Notes under the pieces: generated by a model
What the model was told of the DNA's origin: nothing
The model's input: only the letters and a program-made list of their open reading frames with translations
Database searches by the model: none
Assembly: GCF_049943335.1 (NCBI RefSeq)
Contig: NZ_JBNFVY010000023.1
Coordinates: 1-5,933, forward strand
Reading direction: 5' to 3'
Source of the DNA: JBNFVY01 sp049943335
Lineage (GTDB): Bacteria; Pseudomonadota; Alphaproteobacteria; Rhodobacterales; Rhodobacteraceae
DNA length: 5,933 nt
Position numbers and translations under genes: made by a program
In this document: in pieces, positions 1-5,933 of the stretch
Layout: every line of letters starts with the position of its first letter
Numbering within the stretch: position 1 is the first letter of the stretch

Positions 1-20
1 ACTTTTCTTGTAAAAAGCCC

Positions 21-49
21 TTGCGGGTTTTGATAGGTATCCGTAAAAG
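21..49 (+). promoter_or_regulatory. Candidate rrn promoter (-35 and -10)
   Basis: A sigma-70-type promoter is the best reading of the start of the window. TTGCGG (21-26) would be the -35 box, followed by a 17-base spacer and TAAAAG (44-49) as the -10 box, matching TATAAT at four of six positions. The base before the -35 box is C and the upstream 16 bases are AT-rich, which could act as an UP-like element. Transcription would start near 55-57. Support is positional: it lies about 140 bases upstream of boxA and 380 upstream of 16S, a normal distance for an rrn promoter. The -10 match is modest, and more promoters may lie upstream of the window. Confidence 0.45.
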
Positions 50-154
50 CCCCTTCACCGGCGGCGCTGAGGCGCTAACGGGACGCCAGACGGGCCGGAC
101 GGAGACGGAAGGTAACGAGGCGGATAACAAGATAGAGATGAGGTTTAGGCAGGC

Positions 155-176
155 GGCGCCTTAAAGGAAGGGCGCC
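155..176 (+). promoter_or_regulatory. Leader hairpin upstream of boxA (boxB-like position)
   Basis: GGCGCCTT (155-162) can pair with AAGGGCGCC (168-176), leaving one bulged G and a five-base loop. It lies about 20 bases upstream of boxA, where boxB-type hairpins sit in enterobacterial rrn leaders. A T-run (187-191) begins ten bases after the stem, too far for a classical intrinsic terminator. The antitermination role is inferred from position only. Confidence 0.4.
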
Positions 177-197
177 TTCGGTCGGATTTTTGTCTCG

Positions 198-209
198 TGC
201 TCTTTGAAA
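198..209 (+). promoter_or_regulatory. Leader boxA antitermination element
   Basis: TGCTCTTTGAAA matches the rrn boxA consensus TGCTCTTTAACA at 10 of 12 positions, including the full TGCTCTTT core. In RNA form boxA binds NusB with S10 (NusE) and helps assemble the complex, including NusA, NusG and SuhB, that protects untranslated rRNA transcripts from Rho. It lies just upstream of the 16S processing stem, its usual place. The function is known from other bacteria and inferred here by motif and position. Confidence 0.8.
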
Positions 210-218
210 TTGATGGTA

Positions 219-249
219 TCTGAAGAGATATGTGGGCGGTTTGGTCTAT
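219..249 (+). other. 16S processing stem, 5' arm
   Basis: This arm can pair with 1991-2021 across the whole 16S gene. Of 31 opposed positions, 30 pair (25 Watson-Crick, 5 G:U), and the only mismatch is T233 against T2007. The first 14 bases pair perfectly. Such a duplex bracketing 16S is the classical RNase III substrate that releases pre-16S from the primary rrn transcript. The pairing is read directly from the sequence; the enzyme is inferred from the general rrn pathway. Confidence 0.85.
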
Positions 250-253
250 TCGA

Positions 254-303
254 TGGATCAACGTCTGTATATCGCGCTGGTAGGGATTTATCCCGATGAT
301 CCA
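254..303 (+). other. Leader stem-loop inside the 16S processing stem
   Basis: TGGATCA (254-260) pairs perfectly with TGATCCA (297-303). The enclosed segment includes a smaller GGGA/TCCC hairpin (283-286 with 291-294, loop TTTA). It starts five bases after the 16S processing arm and would stack on it. It is probably a structural part of the discarded leader. Confidence 0.6.
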
Positions 304-315
304 GTGTCAGCTTCA

Positions 316-364
316 CTGTTTGTTCGGCTTTCGGTTTCTTAGGAGACTGAAGCACAACAAACAG
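316..364 (+). other. Leader stem-loop
   Basis: CTGTTTGTT (316-324) pairs perfectly over 9 bp with AACAAACAG (356-364). A competing pairing, GCTTCA (310-315) with TGAAGC (348-353), overlaps it, so the leader may switch folds here. No function can be assigned beyond leader structure. Confidence 0.55.
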
Positions 365-369
365 AGACT

Positions 370-392
370 TTCCCGGTCATGCCGACCGGGAA
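370..392 (+). other. Perfect 9-bp leader hairpin
   Basis: TTCCCGGTC (370-378) and GACCGGGAA (384-392) form a perfect 9-bp stem with a five-base loop, 46 bases before the 16S 5' end. No T-run follows, so it is not an intrinsic terminator. It may guide folding or maturation of the 16S 5' end. Confidence 0.6.
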
Positions 393-420
393 GATGTGCA
401 GAGGTTCGAACGTCAAGGAT

Positions 421-436
421 AAGCTAGCAATAGCTT
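421..436 (+). other. GNRA-capped hairpin next to the 16S 5' end
   Basis: AAGCTA (421-426) and TAGCTT (431-436) pair over 6 bp and close a GCAA tetraloop (427-430), a stable GNRA type. The stem ends two bases before the mature 16S 5' end at 439. It could mark the site for 5'-end trimming (RNase E/G or J type). That role is inference. Confidence 0.55.
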
Positions 437-438
437 TT

Positions 439-1956
<1,518 letters not shown>

Positions 1957-2150
1957 CAGTCCTTATGGACATAAGCCCTTCGGGGCATATATGGGCCAGG
2001 CCGTCCTCATATCTCTTCAGAACTGGAACACGCGGGCCGCCGGTCTGCATGTAGTTGCCTGTCCCGTTTGGGTCTGGCCCTCTCGGCAGATTTTGCGGTT
2101 GCAAGATCGCCTGTCGGGCAACGTCGATTTTGCGATAGCAGGATCAACTT
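1957..2150 (+). other. 16S to tRNA-Ile internal transcribed spacer
   Basis: This spacer contains a GCCC-TTCG-GGGC hairpin (1975-1986), the 3' arm of the 16S processing stem (1991-2021), and a weaker fold just before tRNA-Ile in which CCTG (2110-2113) pairs with CAGG (2139-2142) and GAT (2105-2107) with ATC (2143-2145). No start codon with a plausible ribosome binding site opens a recognisable protein. The short frames on either strand have no domain signature. Confidence 0.75.
1991..2021 (+). other. 16S processing stem, 3' arm
   Basis: This is the partner of 219-249, with 30 of 31 positions paired. The core CATATCTCTTCAGA (2008-2021) is the exact reverse complement of 219-232. It lies 85 bases after the 16S 3' end and 129 before tRNA-Ile, so cutting here separates pre-16S from the tRNA and 23S part of the transcript. 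Confidence 0.85.
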
Positions 2151-2227
<77 letters not shown>

Positions 2228-2236
2228 CAACTTTAT

Positions 2237-2312
2237 GGGGCGTTAGCTCAGCTGGGAGAGCACCTGCTTTGCAAGCAGGGGGTCATCGGTTCGATCCCGA
2301 TACGCTCCACCA
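2237..2312 (+). tRNA. tRNA-Ala, anticodon UGC
   Basis: This 76-base cloverleaf has an encoded CCA end (2310-2312). The acceptor GGGGCGT (2237-2243) pairs with ACGCTCC (2302-2308). The third pair is G:U, the identity element recognised by alanyl-tRNA synthetase. The anticodon stem CCTGC (2263-2267) with GCAGG (2275-2279) holds TGC at 2270-2272. The T arm is ATCGG-TTCGATC-CCGAT. Only nine bases separate it from tRNA-Ile, so the two are excised from one short precursor. Confidence 0.98.
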
Positions 2313-2608
2313 CCCTGCCTTTTGCGTGTAAGGGGCCAGGTTGGCAGGAAGGCTTTCGTTGGAAAGTCTGAGGGCTTCACTTGGTAGAAGGTGTTCCGCC
2401 ACACTTCGATTTGACCGTTAAGCACCCTTTGGGTTCTTCACCGTCCAATCGGACGTTTTGTCCATGTTTCCCGCAAGGGGGGCGGACGACAGAATTGACA
2501 TCGTATAGAGAGATCAAACATCAGCTTATTGCTGATCCGGGCAGTGCGTCCTGGATCCGGGGGTCAAAGCCCCGAAAGCGATAAGCTTCCAAGTCAAGTA
2601 CACTAACC

Positions 2609-2631
2609 GGCAACCCTTACCCAGGGTTGCC
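2609..2631 (+). other. Spacer hairpin upstream of 23S (first of pair)
   Basis: GGCAACCC (2609-2616) pairs perfectly with GGGTTGCC (2624-2631) over 8 bp around a seven-base loop. No T-run follows. It is probably a structural element of the pre-23S leader and forms a tandem pair with the hairpin six bases downstream. Confidence 0.6.
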
Positions 2632-2636
2632 ATTGT

Positions 2637-2660
2637 TGCCCGGAATTATCCCTCCGGGCA
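2637..2660 (+). other. Spacer hairpin upstream of 23S (second of pair)
   Basis: TGCCCGGA (2637-2644) pairs perfectly with TCCGGGCA (2653-2660) over 8 bp around an eight-base loop. As with its neighbour, no T-run follows, so termination is unlikely. Confidence 0.6.
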
Positions 2661-2734
2661 GCGGGATAGTATGCTTTTGGTCCGGAAATAGAAGGCGTCT
2701 GCTTGAACCAGCTTGGCGCCATGCGGGGCGCGAG

Positions 2735-2761
2735 CCTTGCTCTTTCTGGATCAAATCAAGC
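2735..2761 (+). other. 23S processing stem, 5' arm
   Basis: This arm pairs with 5573-5599 across the whole 23S gene. CTGGATCAAATCAAGC (2746-2761) is the exact reverse complement of 5573-5588, and CCTTGCT (2735-2741) the exact reverse complement of 5593-5599. Between them is a 4-by-4 segment in which two of four positions can still pair, giving 25 of 27. The inner end is helix 1 of mature 23S, and the outer part is the RNase III processing stem. Confidence 0.88.
2738..2745 (+). promoter_or_regulatory. Spacer boxA-like element before 23S
   Basis: TGCTCTTT matches the boxA core exactly and repeats the core of the leader boxA at 198-205; the following bases (CTGG) depart from the consensus. A spacer boxA before 23S is known in E. 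coli rrn operons, where it renews the antitermination complex. Here it overlaps the 5' arm of the 23S processing stem. The motif is short, so function is inferred from identity and position. Confidence 0.55.
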
Positions 2762-2884
2762 GCGAAAAGGGCGTTTGGTGGATGCCTTGGCAGTAAGAGG
2801 CGATGAAGGACGTGATACTCTGCGATAAGTTCTGGCGAGCTGAGAATAAGCTTTGACCCAGGAATTTCCGAATGGGGCAACCCA

Positions 2885-2937
2885 CCTGACAGTTTGTTAT
2901 TGTTGGCTTCGGCCAATCAATAATGAGCTGAAACAGG
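2885..2937 (+). other. Helix 9 intervening sequence in 23S
   Basis: Helix 9, a short hairpin in E. coli, is extended to about 53 bases here. CCTG (2885-2888) pairs with CAGG (2934-2937), CAG (2890-2892) with CTG (2928-2930), TTATTG (2897-2902) with CAATAA (2918-2923), and TTGGC (2903-2907) with GCCAA (2912-2916), closing a cUUCGg tetraloop (2908-2911). Helix 9 intervening sequences cut by RNase III are established in alphaproteobacteria and yield a 5.8S-like 5' fragment of about 130 nt. The structure is read directly; cleavage is inferred. Confidence 0.8.
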
Positions 2938-3826
2938 TACTTTCAACCTGAATACATAGGGTTTTAAGAGCAAACCCGGGGAACTGAAACATCTAAGTAC
3001 CCGGAGGAAAGGACATCAATTGATACTCCCCTAGTAGCGGCGAGCGAACGGGGACCAGCCGAGCCATGAGTGTGATTAGAATGCGTTGGAAAGCGCAGCC
3101 ATAGCGGGTGACAGCCCCGTATAAGAAGCATGATTGGACGTATTAAGTAGGGCGGGACACGTGAAATCCTGTCTGAAGATCGGAGGACCACCTTCGAAGG
3201 CTAAGTACTCCTTACTGACCGATAGCGAACCAGTACCGTGAGGGAAAGGTGAAAAGCACCCCGACGAGGGGAGTGAAACAGTTTCTGAAACCGGACGCCT
3301 ACAAGCAGTCGGAGGGGCCTTGTGCCCTGACGGCGTACCTTTTGTATAATGGGTCATCGACTTGGTCTATCTAGCAAGCTTAAGCCGTTAGGTGTAGGCG
3401 CAGCGAAAGCGAGTCTTAATAGGGCGAATGAGTTAGATGGATCAGACCCGAAACCGAGTGATCTAGGCATGACCAGGATGAAGGTAAGGTAACACTTACT
3501 GGAGGTCCGAACCCACACCTGTTGAAAAAGGTCGGGATGAGTTGTGCCTAGGGGTGAAAGGCCAATCAAACTCGGAGATAGCTGGTTCTCCGCGAAATCT
3601 ATTTAGGTAGAGCGTCATCCGAATACCCCGGGGGGTAGAGCACTGGATGGGTAATGGGGCCCCACAGGCTTACTGATCCTAACCAAACTCCGAATACCCG
3701 GGAGTACTAGATGGCAGACACACCATGGATGCTAACGTCCATGGTGGAGAGGGAAACAACCCTGACCTACAGCTAAGGCCCCTAATTCATGGCTAAGTGG
3801 GAAAGCAGGTGGGACGACCAAAACAA

Positions 3827-3857
<31 letters not shown>

Positions 3858-3981
3858 TAAAGATAGCGTAACAGCTCACTGGTCTAGACAAGTTGTCCTG
3901 CGGCGAAGATGTATCGGGGCTCAAGCCATGAGCCGAAGCTTAGGATGCCGTAAGGCATGGTAGCGGAGCGTAGTGTGATAT

Positions 3982-4029
3982 AATCCCATGTGTCCTTAGT
4001 TCCTTCGGGAACATTGGACACAAGGGATT
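3982..4029 (+). other. Helix 46-region insertion in 23S (putative intervening sequence)
   Basis: Compared with E. coli near position 1200, about 58 extra bases lie between GGAGCG (3965-3970) and TTCTGTG (4029-4035). They fold into a long hairpin: AATCCC (3982-3987) with GGGATT (4024-4029), TGTGTCC (3989-3995) with GGACACA (4016-4022), a symmetric 3-by-3 internal loop, then GTTCC (3999-4003) with GGAAC (4008-4012) on a UUCG loop. From memory, Rhodobacter 23S is split near position 1200 into 14S and 16S pieces, which this insertion would explain. Alignment is by eye and cleavage is inferred. Confidence 0.65.
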
Positions 4030-4591
4030 TTCTGTGAAGCCGGCGTGTGAACGATCCGGTGGAGAGATCACTAGTGAGAATGATGACATGAGTAGCGACA
4101 AACAGGGTGAGAGACCCTGTCGCCGAAAGTCCAAGGGTTCCTGCTTAAAGTTAATCTGAGCAGGGTAAGCCGACCCCTAAGGCGAGGCCGAAAGGCGTAG
4201 TCGATGGGAACCAGGTTAATATTCCTGGGCCATGTGGAGGTGACGGATCGCAGGGGTAGTTCAGTCTTATTGGATTGACTGGGCTGCTGAGCGGTTCCTG
4301 GAAATAGCCCCACTATTAGATCGTACCCTAAACCGACACAGGTGGACTGGTAGAGAATACCAAGGCGCTTGAGAGAACGATGTTGAAGGAACTCGGCAAA
4401 ATACCTCCGTAAGTTCGCGAGAAGGAGGCCCAGTTTCTACGCAAGTATTGACTGGGGGCACAAACCAGGGGGTGGCGACTGTTTACTAAAAACACAGGGC
4501 TCTGCGAAGTCGCAAGACGACGTATAGGGTCTGACGCCTGCCCGGTGCCTGAAGGTTAAAAGGAGGGGTGCAAGCTCCGAATTGAAGCCCA

Positions 4592-4674
<83 letters not shown>

Positions 4675-4929
4675 CGACTTCCCCGCTGTCTCCAACATCG
4701 ACTCAGCGAAATTGAATTGCCTGTCAAGATGCAGGCTTCCCGCGGTTAGACGGAAAGACCCCGTGCACCTTTACTACAGCTTCACACTGGCATCAGGCCA
4801 AGCATGTGCAGGATAGGTGGTGGGCTTTGAAGCAGGAACGCTAGTTTCTGTGGAGCCTCCCTTGAGATACCACCCTTGCTTTGCTTGATGTCTAACCGCG
4901 GTCCATTATCTGGATCCGGGACCCTGTGT

Positions 4930-4979
<50 letters not shown>

Positions 4980-5102
4980 GCGAAGGTTGGCTCAGAGCGG
5001 TCGGAAATCGCTCGTTGAGTGCAATGGCAGAAGCCAGCCTGACTGCAAGACTGACAAGTCGAGCAGAGTCGAAAGACGGCCATAGTGATCCGGTGGTCCC
5101 GA

Positions 5103-5156
<54 letters not shown>

Positions 5157-5572
5157 ACTGCCCAAGAGTCCATATCGACGGCAGTGTTTGGCACCTCGAT
5201 GTCGGCTCATCTCATCCTGGGGCTGGAGCAGGTCCCAAGGGTACGGCTGTTCGCCGTTTAAAGAGGTACGTGAGCTGGGTTTAGAACGTCGTGAGACAGT
5301 TCGGTCCCTATCTGCCGTGGGTGTAGGATACTTGAGAGGAGTTGCCCCTAGTACGAGAGGACCGGGGTGAACGATCCACTGGTGGACCAGTTGTCGTGCC
5401 AACGGCAGTGCTGGGTAGCTATGATCGGAAAGGATAACCGCTGAAGGCATCTAAGCGGGAAGCCCCCCTCAAAACAAGGTATCCCTGAGGACCGAGGTAG
5501 ACCACCTCGTCGATAGGCCGGAGATGTAAGCGCAGCAATGCGTTCAGTTGACCGGTACTAATTGTCCGATAG

Positions 5573-5599
5573 GCTTGATTTGATCCAGTAACAGCAAGG
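5573..5599 (+). other. 23S processing stem, 3' arm
   Basis: This is the partner of 2735-2761. The mature 3' end of 23S falls inside it, near 5582, by comparison with the E. coli 3' end. The outer 17 bases belong to the discarded spacer. Confidence 0.88.
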
Positions 5600-5684
5600 G
5601 TTATACCTTCTGAGCTGGTCAAAAGCATACACCACGTGTACAACTTGGACCCGCAATCGCGGGCGATGTTTGAGTGTCTTTCTC
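5583..5684 (+). other. 23S to 5S internal transcribed spacer
   Basis: After the 23S processing arm come two small hairpins, TACAC/GTGTA (5628-5632 with 5636-5640) and CCCGC/GCGGG (5650-5654 with 5659-5663). These are followed by the 5' arm of the 5S processing stem (5671-5680). No gene is present. Confidence 0.75.
5671..5680 (+). other. 5S processing stem, 5' arm
   Basis: TGAGTGTCTT is the exact reverse complement of AAGACACTCA at 5807-5816. With weaker outer pairs (5668-5670 against 5817-5819, including G:U) and two pairs in the four-base inner gap, it extends the terminal helix of 5S. This is the expected shape of a pre-5S substrate for endonuclease trimming (RNase E type in E. coli). Confidence 0.75.
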
Positions 5685-5802
5685 GGTTTGGTGGTCACAG
5701 CGCCAGTGAAACACCCGATCCCATCCCGAACTCGGCCGTTAAGCACGGTTGCGCCGATGGTACTGCGTCTTAAGACGTGGGAGAGTAGGTCACCGCCAAA
5801 CC
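5685..5802 (+). rRNA. rrf: 5S ribosomal RNA
   Basis: This is the small RNA of the large subunit, about 118 nt. The terminal helix GGTTTGG (5685-5691) pairs with CCAAACC (5796-5802). The conserved CCCGATCCCATCCCGAACTC segment (5713-5732) and the GAGAGTAGGTC 3' segment (5781-5791) are typical. It lies about 100 bases after 23S, within its own processing stem (5671-5680 with 5807-5816). Ends are uncertain by one to three bases. Confidence 0.96.
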
Positions 5803-5854
5803 TAGTAAGACACTCAGATCTCTCTAATCGATCGTACCCAATCAATACCTCTGT
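5803..5854 (+). other. 5S to tRNA-fMet spacer with 5S processing stem 3' arm
   Basis: This 52-base spacer begins with the 3' arm of the 5S processing stem (5807-5816). No hairpin with a T-run lies between 5S and the tRNA, so transcription very probably continues into tRNA-fMet, making it part of the operon. No separate promoter is evident. Confidence 0.65.
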
Positions 5855-5931
<77 letters not shown>

Positions 5932-5933
5932 AA

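Larger units (their letters stand above)
57..438 (+). other. rrn leader (5' external transcribed spacer)
   Basis: This stretch between the candidate start site and 16S contains no credible gene. It holds GC-rich hairpins near 63-87 (GCGC-TGAG-GCGC at 64-75), a hairpin at 155-176, boxA at 198-209, the 5' arm of the 16S processing stem at 219-249, and four hairpins at 254-303, 316-364, 370-392 and 421-436. All are described separately. The leader is presumably discarded after RNase III and later trimming. The open frame antisense to 161-355 has no recognisable domain and is not called. Confidence 0.8.
2313..2753 (+). other. tRNA-Ala to 23S internal transcribed spacer
   Basis: This 441-base stretch has no credible gene and is essentially a chain of hairpins. 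They include ACCC/GGGT (2424-2434), CGTCC/GGACG followed by TTTT (2442-2459), ATCAGC/GCTGAT (2520-2536), CGGGG/CCCCG (2558-2574), and the two strong stems at 2609-2631 and 2637-2660. It ends with a boxA-like site (2738-2745) and the 5' arm of the 23S processing stem (2735-2761). Segments such as 2495-2515 and 2593-2608 look familiar from Rhodobacteraceae spacers, from memory only. Frames open on either strand carry no recognisable domain. Confidence 0.75.

Noticed and set aside
161..355. Antisense open frame of 64 codons in the leader
   Set aside because: It overlaps boxA and the 16S processing arm. Its composition is low in hydrophobic residues with no motif, so no protein is supported.
2243..2425. 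Antisense open frame of 60 codons ending in a YRDRTDDPLLAKQVLSQLS-like peptide
   Set aside because: Its C-terminal part is the reverse strand of tRNA-Ala, another recurrent spurious protein. No start signal or domain supports it.
2495..2523. Perfect TTGACA in the spacer as a possible internal promoter
   Set aside because: No acceptable -10 hexamer lies 16-18 bases downstream (ACATCA and neighbours). TATAGA at 2504-2509 is far too close.
2381..2584. Sense-strand open frame of 67 codons in the spacer before 23S
   Set aside because: There is no convincing ribosome binding site and no recognisable domain. The region is better explained by successive RNA hairpins in the transcribed spacer.

Overview
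The window holds one nearly complete bacterial ribosomal RNA operon on the + strand and no convincing protein-coding gene. The order is promoter and leader, 16S rRNA, tRNA-Ile(GAU), tRNA-Ala(UGC), 23S rRNA, 5S rRNA, initiator tRNA-fMet(CAU). The window ends two bases after the tRNA-fMet CCA, so the operon terminator lies outside.

The 16S sequence looks alphaproteobacterial. Its signatures point to Rhodobacterales/Rhodobacteraceae: a very short V1 loop, the V4 region around 1040-1130, and the 3' tail at 1790-1908. The initiator tRNA after 5S and the split-type 23S rRNA are also known from Rhodobacter. The moderate GC of the spacers fits a marine Roseobacter-group member (Loktanella/Octadecabacter-like), but genus is inference from memory, not from a search.

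Layout: 1-56 is a candidate rrn promoter. 57-438 is the transcribed leader, with a boxA antitermination element (198-209), the 5' arm of the 16S processing stem (219-249) and four hairpins. 439-1906 is 16S. 1907-2150 is a structured spacer with the 3' arm of the 16S stem (1991-2021). 2151-2312 holds two tRNAs nine bases apart. 2313-2753 is a hairpin-rich spacer ending in a second boxA-like site and the 5' arm of the 23S stem. 2754-5582 is 23S, with two extended helices (2885-2937 and about 3982-4029) that look like intervening sequences removed or nicked by RNase III. 5583-5684 is a spacer, 5685-5802 is 5S within its own processing stem, and 5855-5931 is tRNA-fMet.

The parts act as one transcript. 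The promoter and boxA elements drive long untranslated transcription. Three nested long-range stems bracket 16S, 23S and 5S for endonucleases. The tRNAs supply Ile, Ala and the initiator. I found no undescribed system. The points most worth a second look are the helix-46 insertion in 23S, the A:U pair replacing one of the three G:C pairs of the initiator anticodon stem, and the spacer boxA that overlaps the 23S processing stem.
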